Source: Meconema thalassinum
Lineage: Eukaryota > Arthropoda > Insecta > Orthoptera > Tettigoniidae
NCBI GenBank assembly: GCA_946902985.2
Contig: OX336389.2
Coordinates: forward strand, 340,726,444 to 340,790,443
Reading direction: 5' to 3'
DNA: 64,000 bases
The notes under the pieces are model-generated. The model saw only the letters and a program-made list of their open reading frames with translations, searched no databases and was not told where the DNA came from. The position numbers were made by a program, and so were the translations under genes. Positions 34,805 to 47,187 of the stretch are shown here, piece by piece (position 1 is the first letter of the stretch; each line of letters begins with the position of its first letter).

Positions 34805-34925
34805 ATTTGTGACGGCTTTGCCTTCCAGAGTCCAGCTTAGTCTGCAAGCCTCAGATTGCGTACGATTTGTCCCCGTGATACCCTATTAGCAGTTAGCACT
34901 GCGACCCCATCTGACCTTGAAATCG
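34805..34925 (+). mobile_element. SINE-B tail fragment
   Basis: CCAGCTTAGTCTGCAAGCCT and ATACCCTATTAGCAGTTAGC match the tail of the copy at 9135-9430. Confidence 0.65.
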
Positions 34926-35177
34926 TTAATAAACAAGCACCCTCCTGCCATTGTTCCCATCTATTTGTTACAGCAATCATACCAGTTGCCTACAGCCTAG
35001 CCTATGTTGAATGAGATATCCTCAGTCCACCCAGCCCTCACTTCCATATTAGTTCAATTGAAATTGTTACGTGTGCACAAAATTCCCATTTTCAATCCAT
35101 TTGCTACAAAATATGAAATTTTAATTGCTACAAACCACACAAAGTCTAAATACTAGTATGAGTTATTGTTATTGTGT

Positions 35178-35397
35178 AATGTTATTGGTTTTACGCCCCT
35201 CTTAACAACTGCGGCTTTTAGAGACGCCGGGGTGCTGGAATTTTGCCCGGAAGGGGATCCTTAACGTGCTAGTAAATCTACTGGCACGGCTCCTTCGCAT
35301 TTCCGCACTCTCAAATGCCAACTGGCTGCGCCAGGATTCGATCCTGCAACATTGGGCACAGCTAGCGAGAACGTTACCGCTGTGCCACGCAGCCAGT
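35178..35397 (-). mobile_element. SINE-C copy
   Basis: A full-length minus-strand copy: head TGGCTGCGTGGCACAGCGGT, B-box GCAGGATCGAATCCTGGC, conserved GGCGTCTCTAAAAGCC, end GTAAAACCAATAACATT. No convincing long target duplication. Confidence 0.9.
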
Positions 35398-36699
35398 CAT
35401 GAGCAATCTGGATTCAGGACTGCATGACTGATGAACGACATCCAACATCTATCCCCAGGATTGTGAGGAAAAGTACGGTAGAGTATTATTATTTTCTTTA
35501 GCAAGATGAATATTTGTGATTCATAGAACCTAGTCTTTGATGAAGACATTTGGGAGATAAGCTCAATAACAACTGCGTAGACAGCTCCAATCTCCACTCA
35601 CGTGGCTTAGCTGATACGTTGCTGTGAGGGATGGCAGAGTGCCATGAAGTTTTCTAATTGCTGTTCTTAAGTGTTATAGCCAAATAATATTCTCAGACCA
35701 GAATCACAGGAAGGCCTAAAATTTACAGCACATGCTGCATTAACATTTGATTCATCGATTCAGAAGTTTTTAATCTGTACACGTAAAAAAGTATGAACTG
35801 TATGTTTGTGGTTCTTGGCGATACTGCCACAGTCGCGAAGCTTGGCTCATTGTCTTCCTATCGCGCGAAAACAGTGCTCTCACGCGGCCATCAAGCAGGT
35901 ACCGGCATTGGGCGGCATCGTCGACTGTGTTGTATGGGTGTATTGCAGTATTTATGAAATTAAGCATTAATTTAATTTTACATGTGTTTTACAAGAGGAG
36001 ATATGTCGAGTGCAATGAACTGTTAACAATTTTGCGTTTCATGGCACCAATCTGATATAGGCTATCCCCCATCGTGATGGTATCTACTCCATACTCATCC
36101 TCCCCAATGGAATTGAGGAATCGGCCATGTGGTTATCCGGCATGGTTAAGTTCAGCATCTTGAAAATATTGTTGCGACTTCACTGTTCCTAATTTTTATA
36201 CTGGAAAATGTCTACACTGGCTCTACACTGTTGCGGATAGTCAAGATTGCCCCTTATTGTTCCGCCTCTGGCCTGAACATTACTTCTTTAATGCGCCTCA
36301 CAGAATTTAATACTTTCCAAAAAATTTCAAGATATCCATTTATTTTTTATGTACAACGAAAATTCAGTCTTCTCAAAATATAGTTCGACTAGTTGCGTCC
36401 GTACCGTTGAATTGCTAGGACACAACACTTTCACAGTCTCATAAATTATTTTACCAATTTTCTAATTCAACAAGTGCACAACGTGCTCGTCCAAGTTCGA
36501 TCCTTGGTTCGTGTACACTGGACAGGTTATGTCTCAACATGAAAACTCGACGTTTTAGTTCGTCACAGTACTTTATAACAGTTTAAATTATTCACTCACT
36601 TGCCCTTAGGCATCTATTCACAAATTCCAACACGTGGATTAAATATCCACCCGGAGATTCACACAAGCCGACACAACGTGTCGACCAAATCGCGGTCGC
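35398..36699. other. No gene seen
   Basis: Short ORFs without motifs and no clear repeat. The modular repeat starts near the right edge. Confidence 0.4.
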
Positions 36700-37965
36700 G
36701 AAAAACTCTTTATCTAAAATGGCGTCTTCCTTCTTGGCAGACCAATGTGAGTACAACGTAGGTCAGTTCCAAAAACACGGGTTCGCTTATCTACGACATT
36801 TACAGCATCTCAAATGTGCCCAAAAATTGTAGAAAAATCTTAGTAATTTCATAATGATTTCCAAATGTCTAATAATTCCATAACAACTAATAATCAATTT
36901 AAATTCCGAAAACTGTGGTGAGACTTCCGATAGTACATCTTTCGATGTTCCTAACCATAAACACGTGCCTGAAGTTGTACTAACTGGATTGGCATGAGTT
37001 CAAACCTCGTCCAGATTACTTCGTCAGTACGAATTTTTAATACAGTGAAAAAGTGGCATCGACCATGAGCCTTACGGTCTCAATATACCGTACCAAGTTT
37101 CACTGCGCTCTGATGATTAAATCGCGAGAAACGTCCATTTGAATATTTAAATTTCGCTTCGCTGCCATGTAGGATTTGTGCTCACCAGGTTATTGAACGT
37201 CCCTTAAGTGAACTTATGTTTATAGCCTCTATACACATACAAAATTTCAGTTTGATTGGTGTCATACATTAATAGATATTGAGAACCGTCTAAATATTTA
37301 GGATGGTCACCATGTTGGATTTTAATATACTATGTAGACCATAGAGTTATGTACTATTAGATGAGGATTATTGTGTACCTTCATTATTCAAACGTTGATT
37401 TCGATCGCATGATTAGAACACAAGAAATAAAAACTTAATTTTAAAATTTCGCACAGCCACCATCTTGAGGTTATGTAAAACAATTGATCTAAATTAGATT
37501 TAAGTGCATTGCAATTTGTATAGTTATTTTCTGTACAAAGTTTCATTGCGTTCGGATGGTTAAATCGCGAGAAAAATATATTTAAATGTTTCAACTTTGC
37601 TTGACCGCAATGTTCGTTTTGTTGTTAACAGGTTTTTGAAAGTCACATTGTTGAATGTCTAGTAGTGCTATTTATCACCGTACAAAGTTTCAGGGTGATA
37701 TGAGTGATAGTTTCGGAGATATAGAATGCCGGTGAAATCTTGCGCATAGCCGCCATGTTGGATTGGTGAGACTTAATAAAATTTGAAGGGCACGGTCTGG
37801 GTCGGCCATAATAGTACTATGACCTTACCTAGTTTCACTGAAATTACTCCAGCCGTTTAGAAGTTATTAAGGGGACACACACACACACGGACGCACACAC
37901 ATACACACACACGGACAAACGGTGATCTCATAAGCATATTTTTCATAAATGAAAATAGGCTAAAA
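36700..37965 (-). repeat. Hairpin-ended modular repeat, copy 3
   Basis: An inverted counterpart of 23585-24297. On the right end TATTTTTCATAAATGAAAATA is followed by GGCTAAAAA, preceded by an (AC)n tract and CCAGCCGTTTAGAAGTTATT. GCCGCCATGTT lies at 37749-37759. Module steps continue left to about 36700. Confidence 0.75.
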
Positions 37966-38201
37966 ATACATGTATTGCTTATTATTCACATCAATAAGGC
38001 ACCCTATACTTCTCAGTCGGTCTGCACGCTATTTGCCCAATATTCAGTATGTATTGTACCTGTACATAGAGCCATCTAGAATGGGGGTCGCCTTCAGTCC
38101 ACCACTCTACTTTAAAACTATCGTAGGCTTTCCTTTTATGAGATCATACAGGGCTGACTACACATGGGATATCTTAACGAAGCAGTTTATTCAAGACAAG
38201 T

Positions 38202-38492
38202 TACATCCAAAGATGCAAAGCAAAATGAAGAAAGCAAAGCCAACTTACAGGCCATGGAGGCCCTGGGTGTAGTGGAAGGTAGAGGATTCCAATCTTTGTG
38301 ACAACAGCACTAGATGGGATGGAGCCTGGCCGTCTTTGCTCCCAGGAATTACCCTGGTACTCATTTCTGGCGTAGGCTGAGTGAACCCCAGGGCTTCTAA
38401 AAGTGGTGGTGATCGAACCCACTCCCTTTCAGTTAGAAGCTTAGCGCCTCTACCGACTGCGCTACGCAGGCCCCTCTACATCCAAAGATGCA
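38202..38492 (-). mobile_element. SINE-F with 16-bp target duplication
   Basis: The minus-strand head GGGCCTGCGTAGCGCAGTCG is followed by the B-box GTGGGTTCGATCACCACC. TACATCCAAAGATGCA flanks it at 38202-38217 and 38477-38492. Confidence 0.9.
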
Positions 38493-39104
38493 GAAAGTAA
38501 AATGAACATAAAAGAAAATAGAAAAAAGACCCTTAAGTTACACGGGACCGGACACCAATAGTCCACAAGATCTGAGAAGAGACCTTACTTTACAATCCCA
38601 TCCACCAAACACATGCCACTATTCACGAGCTACACTTTTCAGTCGGTCAACACAATGTAATCCCAATAACTGGGACGTGCGAAAATTAACCTGAAAAATG
38701 TACATGTCTTTATATATTATATTTGTTTTGGATAACAGAAAACGGAGGGATGACATGTTTCTCACGTCAAGCGAGCATCATCGGGTCCAAATCTATACCA
38801 GACAAAACAGCTCAATAAAACACTTTCAAACCTACAATGACTACGACACGCACTAACGGTCACTGCCCTCCAAAAACAAAACAAAAACATCAATAACTTA
38901 GAAAGTGTGGCAACTGTTACTGGTAAGATACTAAAGAATCAAGCATCCGAAAAAAATAACTATTTCTATACGGTACCTACTATGATACAAGATTGAGAAA
39001 TGACTATCGCATCATCAAACAGTCTCACCCCACCAACTAATCTATGAAGGTGTAGTTATTATTGCTGTGATTTACTTAAGAGGTAGAAAACTAAGGGATG
39101 ACAG
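38493..39104. other. No gene seen
   Basis: AT-rich sequence, nothing assigned. Confidence 0.45.
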
Positions 39105-39753
39105 TCCTAAACCAGAGATCCTCAAAGTGGGGGGCAGGCCCCCTGCGGAAAGGGGAGAGGGTCAGAGAGTGATAAAGGGGGCCGTCAGCTTTGATTGAAA
39201 TATTTATATTTAACACTGTAACAAATATTGCTATCCTCATATCCATGAACCTATCATAGGCAGGAAGCTCCCATGACCATTCAAGACCAATAAACTCGGA
39301 CTTTTGCTGTCTCTTTTATCACAAGTACTGACCAGTCAGTAGATCCTGCCAGCAGGAATTCTGAGAAATGCTGTAGAGTAACATAACATTTCCCACACAT
39401 CACAATAAGTCACTTGATAATGTGACTGCCACTTCCTTACAAGAATAGATTCTCCTATTTCTGTCAATGTCGACTTGAATTCAGCCAGGCCTTTGCAGTC
39501 AGTTAAAGACAGTGAGTGAACATGTGAATTCTAGTGCGTGTTCAGTGGAAGTGGTTAGCCCGATTTACAATAAACTGATACAAGGAACGCCATTACCCAT
39601 GGATAAGTGGCTTATTAGCAGTGGTAAAATGAGACCCCATGAAAGTGATAGCGCTTGCCCTCCTTCGGAAAGAAGAATAAGGGTGGGGCCTCAATATTTC
39701 ATGTTTCAGAAGGGGGGCGTGAAAGAGAAAGTTTGAGAATCCCTGTCCTGAAC
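39105..39753 (+). mobile_element. hAT-type non-autonomous element, 633 bp
   Basis: The ends are CAGAGATCCTCAAAGTGGGG at 39113 and, inverted, CAGGGATTCTCAAACTTTCT at 39745. Target duplications TCCTAAAC and TCCTGAAC (one mismatch) lie at 39105-39112 and 39746-39753. Near the right end a short reading MDKWLISSGKMRPHESDS resembles the start of BED/hAT transposases, so this looks like an internally deleted copy of a coding element. Confidence 0.8.
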
Positions 39754-40680
39754 TACTGTAGAATTGGAAATTAATGCAGAAATGACCATCAAGTACTCTG
39801 CTGAGATGATGGTAAAAAGCTAGAACGGCAACATACAAAAAACAGCGTTTGTTTACTAATAATGTGTTGAAAGATCTGATGTGGAGACTTATCTGTAATT
39901 GTGGAATGTCTACAAATTATTCTGACAAACTTTTCTGATGTAAAGAAAGAACTGTATGAATAGTAGTTTTAGGAGTTTTTATAAAAGCAGTTGATATTGA
40001 AAAATCTTCATATTATGTAAAAATGCTGTAGGCCTACCGTATCCAAGGTAATTTACAAATACTCGTTCACACGTATGTTTGTGTTGGTTGTTGTTTCCGT
40101 TGTCTTAATGCTGCAGTTAATGCCTGGTCCACACTCCACTGATTACTTTAGGGATAGATCGTACACTTTCCTTCGCTGCCCAACATTTTACAGATTTCAG
40201 TCAGTCACATGTTAATTTGATTTAAATGTGATATCAGCTGTTGGACTCTGGTCAGCTGACTTGGTGATAATTATTTTTTTAAGTCAACTTTTGACACTTT
40301 TTGTATTGCTTTGGTTTTTCTTTGTATTTTTTAAAATGTCTTTTGAGTGATTTCATGGTGGATTATCTGTTGCAGTTGTTTGGGTTACTAGAGCAGTTAG
40401 CTATACTGTAGAGCGTCGAAAATCCGATCTAATTGGGACTTGGGGGGGTTCAGATTTTCGAACATAACCTAGAAATTCCTAGTTACATTAAAAATGTTAA
40501 GATAAATAACAAGAAGTTCCGTGACGAACTAAAGAGCCTACTTTTCTTAAAATTTAAGATTCATGCCAATGATTAATCGATATGGATCTATCTAGAATAA
40601 TGACGAAATTAAGTTGGTAATATCGAAATTTCTAATTAGTTCGAAATACTGTATACCGGGCATAATGTAGCCTAATAGAG
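39754..40680. other. No gene seen
   Basis: AT-rich sequence, nothing assigned. Confidence 0.45.
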
Positions 40681-41955
40681 CACTACAGTTGGCAGCCCTG
40701 GTGACTGAATATATTCTTAGTTCCATCTCTTAAGGTACAGAATACAAAATTTGGTTGGAGTCCAATGAATAGCATGGACGTTACATGCAGTTAAACATTG
40801 GATCTAACAGCGCGCGTAAAATCATGTTGGCAACAGTGTCATGCATGTATTGGTCAGAAATAATCTGAAATAATATGATCTATTGTTGTGCCAATTTTGA
40901 ATGAAATCCATTAGTTAGTATAGAAGTTACATGCATTTTAAAATTGGACCTATCAGCAGGCTTAGAATCATGTTGGCAGCACTGACGTATATTAGTTACT
41001 CCAAAGTAATCTAGAATGCCAGGTACTATACGTGTGCAAAGTTTAGAGCTATTGGCTTGCATTCTTTCTGATATATTGATATTAGAGTAACAAAAATAGA
41101 GACAGCATTCATTAACAGTTGGCAGCCCTGGTTGCTCTTAAGAATACGCATAGTCATAGCTGTTATGGTACACATAGCACATACGAAATTTGGTTGAAAT
41201 CCAAATGATAGTATGGAAGATACATGTATTTAAAGTTGGACCTGTCAGCAGGCTTAGAATCATGTTGGTAGCACTGACGTATATAAGTTACTCCAAATTA
41301 ATATAGAATGTCATGTACTATACGTGTGCATAGTTTAAAGCTGTCGGCTTGCATACTTTCTCATATATATTGGTATTTGGATAAAATAAATTAAGAGCAT
41401 TTTTAACAGTTGGCAGCACTGGTGGTTCATAAGAATACGTTCAGTCATATCTGGTTATGTACATATACAACATACGAAATTTGGTTGAATTCCAATTGAT
41501 AGTGTAGAAGTTATATGCATTTAAATATTGGACCTATCAGTAGGCTTATAATAATTTTGGCAACACTGCCATGTATGGCCTTCGGGAAATTAAACTGAAA
41601 TATTATTATCTATATGTGTGACGATTTTCAAATAGCTCCCATTCATACCTTCCAAGATATCCAACATGGAGCTCAAATTTCAATTGCGATTTTTCAGCAG
41701 TTGGTAGCACTGACATCATTTTCAAATATGGCCGTGAGATATACAGGTATAGATCTTTACTCCTACCAAATTTTATTTCGATTGCTCCAGCCGTTTAGGA
41801 GTTGATAGGGGGGGGGGGACACACACACACACAGCCAGACTGACAGAAGGACAGACAGACAGACAGACAGACAGACACACATTTTCCCGGATCGATCTCA
41901 TAAGACTACTTTTTCCTCATTTTTGCAAAATGTGAAAAGTAGGCTAAAAATAAAC
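40681..41955 (-). repeat. Second type of hairpin-ended modular repeat
   Basis: Modules contain AGTTGGCAGCCCTGGTTGCT, ACGAAATTTGGTTGAAATCC, TTGGACCTATCAGCAGGCTT and ACTATACGTGTGCAAAGTTT; the first step recurs near 40690, 41117 and 41407. The right end is CTCCAGCCGTTTAGGAGTTG, a G run, (AC)n, (GACA)n, ATCTCATAAGACTACTTTTT, and a stem TACTTTTTC/GAAAAGTA before GGCTAAAAA. The modules differ from 36700-37965 but the end is shared. Confidence 0.75.
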
Positions 41956-42184
41956 ACTTTATATACGGTACTTACCTACTTATGTACATACATATTGTAT
42001 TTTGATTTATTTGTATCTTTAAATCCAGAAAAATGCACTCATTTTACAAAAACCAATTACTAACCTACATATTTACAAATTTGCCTTCTTTTCTTTTTAA
42101 TGTCCGAGATGGTAGCTTTACCCACTCCATGATGTTTTGACCTCTTTCAAGTCTATTTAATATTTCGAGATTGGTTTTTATAGT

Positions 42185-42480
42185 TCAGCGGATCTGAACC
42201 AGTAGAAGCCTGCGGACCACTCAGCCTGAAGTTGAATATCATGTAAGGACCCCCCCCCATACACCTTATCAGTTGTAACCCTTCCTCAATAACACTTATT
42301 TTAAAGATATTTCAATTCAAAACCTGATAGTCATCGCCGCGAATACATTCGGACAATTCTCGTTCAACGCACTTCGTTTTCGAAATCTCTATGTATTGAC
42401 CATTTTTTATACGTGCTGGTAGACCCTTTTCTCCCGCGGACCACCCCCGAGGCACACGCGGACCACCTGTTAAGAACCAG
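42185..42480. mobile_element. hAT-like MITE candidate
   Basis: The outer ends CAGCGGATCTGAACC and, inverted, CACTGGTTCTTAAC resemble hAT termini. GCGGACCAC blocks lie inside both ends in inverted arrangement. An 8-bp duplication was not found. Confidence 0.4.
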
Positions 42481-42819
42481 TGCTAAACGAACAAAAACTA
42501 TCACGGATGCTAACAGCTAGACAATTTATTAGTGAATGAAAGTAGATAATACACACATTTGTTCAGTTTCAGTGACGTCGCATGCAGCCATTGTTATTTA
42601 CAAGGAAGTTGTAATAGTTAACTTTCAGCACATTTGAATAATACAATAATTGCATGATAATTTATTTTACGAAAAATCATGATTAAACTTAACTCTGATG
42701 TGCTTTAAGTATATTATGTAGTTATAGAGTATATTACTATGTAGTAATTAGTAGTTGCAGTAATTAGACAGATCCAAATCGATCTCGTGAGGCGTTTTGG
42801 TCTAAAGCATGAGAAGTGC

Positions 42820-42904
42820 TAATAAATAGAAGGAGAATAAAGGGGGCGCTAGATATTTTACGTTTGAGAAGGGGGCCGCGACAGAAAAAGTTTGAGAAGC
42901 TCTG
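42820..42904 (+). mobile_element. Solo right end of the 633-bp hAT family
   Basis: Its ATATTTTACGTTTGAGAAGG, GGGCCGCGACAG and AAAAAGTTTGAGAAGCTCTG match the end at 39690-39745. Confidence 0.65.
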
Positions 42905-43029
42905 ACGTAGTGTACCCAGATGTATCCGTAGTACGCCAGTCTCAGGGGACACGTTCAGTTCATAATCCATACTGTCCTGGGTACCGGAGGTATAGGGATT
43001 CATGAATACGGCGTGTCCTGGTGTATACA

Positions 43030-43365
43030 CCAGCAGTCTTGACTGCCCTCCTCCTAACCCCCCCCCCCCCCGCCGAAGACCCGGGTTTGATTCCCGGTTC
43101 TGTAAAGAAAGAAGAGGTGGGTCCGTTTCCCATCTTAGCCATCCTGGCAGTAGTTTTCCGTGGTTTTCTACTCCAGTTAAATGCTGAGATGGTTCCTAAT
43201 TTAAGGCCACGACCGTCTCCTTCCCAATCCTCATCTGAATTACTAATACACACATTACTACAGCCATCACAATAACACAGGTTATCAGACAAATATTCAA
43301 CACATACCTAAGTATACGGGGCTAAATAACCACAATGCCCAAGTCCATCAAATAAAACAAAAACA
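43030..43365 (+). mobile_element. SINE-B copy with poly-C insertion
   Basis: The head contains about 16 consecutive C, then CCGGGTTTGATTCCCGG. The body and tail are near complete, to CACATACCTAAGTATACGGG and beyond. The C run could be an expansion or assembly error. Confidence 0.8.
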
Positions 43366-43704
43366 ACAAACAACGCTATTAATTTCCCTACGTTGGCTAT
43401 ATTCGAACCCACAAATAGCCTCAAGCAGCGTTATCACTTGGCATAATTACAAGAGTGGCCTATCTAATGGTTGCATGATCGTTGACCAAGGACATGCCAG
43501 GCTTAGAGTACTGGGGAAGCTGGACAAATATAACTCATAAAGGTCAAATAAAATAAGGAAATCCCACAGTCGGTTATTCGTACAGAAATTTATTGTAAGA
43601 ATGAGACTCCAGGATCTCTTCCTCTTTGTCTTCTGACTCCTTTACTCTTGCCACGCAGCAGAGATATGTGATTCTGTGGATAGTACCGTATTATTTTAAC
43701 TACG
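43366..43704. other. No gene seen
   Basis: Left flank of the LTR retrotransposon; nothing assigned. Confidence 0.45.
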
Positions 43705-44294
43705 GTACTGAACCCTTTATCCTCGGACGGATAAATGATTCGATGTTTTATTTCTTCAATTAATTAATATTTCCACCAGCGTCATGAAATAGCCAGACGA
43801 AGATGAGGAAACTTCAAGCATTTGTTGGAGACAGTGGGAATATACCTGCAGCAGTTTGACAAAAGGCTAAATACTTTAGCATTGTGAAAATAAAGACCCT
43901 AGCTATGTTTCAGAAGGACAGGTGGTGGCTACCTCAAAATAGAAGGGACGCGTGGTGAAACACGCTCATGGTATGTTCATTGTAATATTCGCGCCTAGAA
44001 AAAATATAATGCAGTAACGTGAGTGGCTGATGATAATACTGGACACTCCTACGAGGCCGAGGTCTGATAAAAACCGCGAAGTTATTGAAAAAGTGGAACC
44101 AATGAGAGATGAATGCTTACGAACGCGCCAAGTCTAGCTTGGGCACGCGAAAGCTAGCATTAACGCGGGAGATCGGCTAGACAACAACTCTACGATCGAT
44201 TCTAGGATTAATGGGCATATTCTTGACCTGCGCAATTTTACGAGTTCAGTGATATTTGTTTCATTCCTGTACCACTATTATTTTGAGAAATTTT

Positions 44295-44332
44295 TATATA
44301 ATTTCCCCCTCTATCGATACCTAGGGCCAGTT
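44295..44332 (+). promoter_or_regulatory. LTR core promoter candidate
   Basis: TATATAA at 44295-44301 is followed by CCAGTTC at 44327-44333, near the arthropod TCAGTY initiator, at about 33 nt spacing. Transcription would then start near 44329, placing the hairpin array about 50 nt into the RNA. The same sequence occurs in the right LTR. Confidence 0.45.
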
Positions 44333-44376
44333 CATTTATAAGTGGCATGAAGAGCCAAGACAGGCTATTACTTTCG

Positions 44377-44520
44377 TGCGTCTGAGGACGTAGGCTATAA
44401 TACTTTTGTGCGTCGGAGGACGTAGCCTGTTATATTGTGTGTGTCGGAAGACACAGGTTGCTATTGCTTCTGTGCGTCTAAGGACGTAGGCACTTGTACT
44501 TTGCGTGTCATGAGGACACA
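44377..44520 (+). other. Array of five RNA hairpins, about 32-nt period
   Basis: Stems: TGCGTC/GACGTA at 44377-44392, 44409-44424 and 44473-44488, each with one G-U pair; TGTGTC/GACACA at 44440-44455, fully paired; GTGTC/GACAC at 44505-44519. Loops are TGAG, GGAG, GGAA, TAAG and ATGAG. The C-to-T change in the left arm is matched by G-to-A in the right arm, so pairing is kept between units. In the right LTR the second unit has GATGTA, which keeps a G-U pair. Confidence 0.75.
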
Positions 44521-45320
44521 GATTTTTATTAATACAAATGTGTTAAATTCAGTGTGATAGATAGTCACAGTACTATTTTTTTTAGGGACAGTATCATCGA
44601 CAATTCGCCAACAGACTGTTCTGGGGAATTAAGTACCTAAAACGGCGAATTTAGTAAATAGATATCGAGTGTGAATTAATCTATAACTTTTTGCATCAGC
44701 ACGAGAGATGACATCGCTTATCCTGGAAGAAGTTTGGAACTGTCAACACTCCATCGAGATGTTTGAGATGAGCTAAGCAGAATTTAAATAGGGAGATGGC
44801 TGCAGATGTTCGTTGACGGTGACTGGCAGAGGATGAGTACATGAATAATATTCTTATTATCTGACAAATTAACTTATGGTATATGGGACATATTTTGTTT
44901 GTAAATATCTTGCTTGTGTTGATTAACGTAGTGTATTTAGTTTTAGTCTGACACACCTTTTGCATGGAAACAGCTCGCACATATTTTATCAGTAGTAAGT
45001 TCTTGTTTGTTTGTTTTAATTAACGTAGCTATGTGGACGACCGTGTTCGCATATGTTTACGTAGTGCGATTAAGAAGCGTCTCTCGGAGATATGTTGTGT
45101 TTCAGAAGTAGGACTGAATTAGTATAATCATGCAGTAGATTGGAGGGTAAAATAATCTTGTAATGTTTATTATTGATCAGATTCAGTGAGTTTATTGCCG
45201 TTGGAGCAATGTGAATTGTGGCGAGGAGCAGTCAGCTCTCTCGTAGGTTTTAATATTTTTTAAATAGTTTGTGAGGATCTGATTCAGCCGACCTGTGTGA
45301 AAAATGTTATGTCATTCCCA

Positions 45321-45351
<31 letters not shown>

Positions 45352-46479
45352 ATTTTATTGGTCATTACAAGCGGGAATTTCAGCGTAGACTGATTTCTGT
45401 CAGCTTGGTGCCAAGTCCATATGGTTACCTTGCGAGGACATATGTGGCTATATCGATTAAGGTCTTACCATATGTTTATGTGGTTGAGATTTGTTGCTGT
45501 TGATTCTACGAGATAACGGTCAGTTGGTCAAGCTATTTTTACACACTGGGGCTGGACGATGACAGAGTTGAGGAAGGGGGAAGTTGTTTCACAAGGCGGG
45601 CTGAAAGGATTGCATCAAGGTCATTAGGGGAGTGCTTGTTGGCTCCGTAAAATTACTTGAAATACAGAGTAAGAACTGATCAATGGTAAAAATTGTTTAA
45701 ATAAATGGGAGTTGCCTACGAATCACTATAATCTCCGAAGCGTTAGCTTAACGTGCATTTTTATTCACATAATGTAATCTCAGCCGTCGAGGCTTTTGTT
45801 GTTGTTGGTTCAATTCCATGTTTATGTTCTGTATTAGTGACCCGTGTAGTCACATGCGATGCTGTCTTTTCCTTGTTTGTGTATTGAGCAATTGGCCGGT
45901 TGGCAGCTCATTTGTCAGATGCGTCATTGCATTGAAGGAGGGTCTCGAGGGAGATTCCTGTAAATATTAGATTTTAGATTGTGTGTCAGCATTAATTTTT
46001 AAGGGTTTTATTAGTGTTGTGTCCCATATTCGTAAACGTTGATTTACGAGATGATTGTTCGTAAGCGTCGTGGCTGTTACCCGATGTAAACGAACAGTCA
46101 TCCTAGTACTCATTCCTCGTAGTTAGTCATTACGCGTACATAAAATCCAATGCAAGTTAGTGGAACTTGGATCCACATTTTTTATAAGGGGGAGATCCGT
46201 CTGACTCCTCAACTTTTGATAAATATTTCTGTCATGGGAAGATTCAGGGAGGAATTTTATTATTGTTGTTGTCTATATTTATTTTATTTGCACTAATAGT
46301 CATTAAATTATGTTATTATTTTACGTCTTGTCACTTCATTTCTTAATTATAGTTTTAATCCTATGACCCTTACCTCAGTAGAGCATGTTGTTTGGCGAAC
46401 GTAAACATCACACTATGAACTGAGCGCGACCCCTTGATCAAGATTCTTGCTTATAAACACTGCAATACTAAAGGGTTCA

Positions 46480-47187
46480 TAGGAGGTAAACTGGCGCGGC
46501 CAAGCGTGGGGAGGTTCACTGTGGTGTAACGGCAAAGAAATTGCACATGTCAATGTAAGCGTAGTTGGGATTACAAACTGACACAACAATGAAGGTGTAT
46601 TTTTGTTGCTGGTTCGCTGCTGGAACACATTTAGTTGGCGTATTTGAGTAAAACTGACAGGCCACAAGTGGAGGCAGATATGACAGTATTTTAATCACCG
46701 GAAAGTGATATTTTATTAAAAGTAATTGAGGCGAAGAGGATACCGCCAACTGTGTGAAATATAAATTAAAATCAGGAGTTTGCAATGTAAAATACGGTTC
46801 ACGTTTTTGTCTATTGAATTAAAGTAAAAATAATATACGTGATATCGGGCGCCCAATGATTAAAGTTAAAACTAGATTTGTTTAGAAAGTCAAACTCATG
46901 AAAATGTTAGGAGGCTGGTAGCCTTAAATGACAATTAATACTTTGTTAATTAGTCAGTGTTAATATCAGATCAGTATAACAATTTAATTACTAAATATGT
47001 GTTTGGGTTTAAATTAATTTGAGTAAAATTAGAACCACTCAGAGATGCAATCGACTAGTGGGATTAAATGTAAAATATAACTGAACTGAGTAGGGTAAAG
47101 AAATCAAATGTGCATTGGGATTATATGTGTGTGTCAGGGGACATGGCATAAAGCAATTTCCCTAATGTCTCATATAAAGTGTATAAC
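46480..47187 (+). other. Retrotransposon leader with primer-binding-site candidate
   Basis: TGGCGCGGCCAAGCGTGGGG starts at 46492, 12 nt after the LTR. It begins TGG as primer sites do and loosely resembles the lysine-tRNA type site TGGCGCCCAACGTGGGG, with extra bases. The tRNA is therefore uncertain. The rest of this 0.7-kb leader has no assigned feature. Confidence 0.45.

Larger units (their letters stand above)
43709..46479 (+). repeat. 5' LTR, 2,771 bp
   Basis: Long for a Ty3/gypsy LTR. It holds a TATA/Inr promoter candidate at 44295-44332, five hairpins at 44377-44520 and a (TG)n tract at 45324-45350. ORFs inside it recur in both LTRs and lack motifs; I do not call genes. Confidence 0.95.

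Noticed and set aside
45297..45503. 68-codon ORF in the LTR, repeated at 54966
   Set aside because: It is present twice only because the LTR is; it starts in a (TG)n tract and has no motif.
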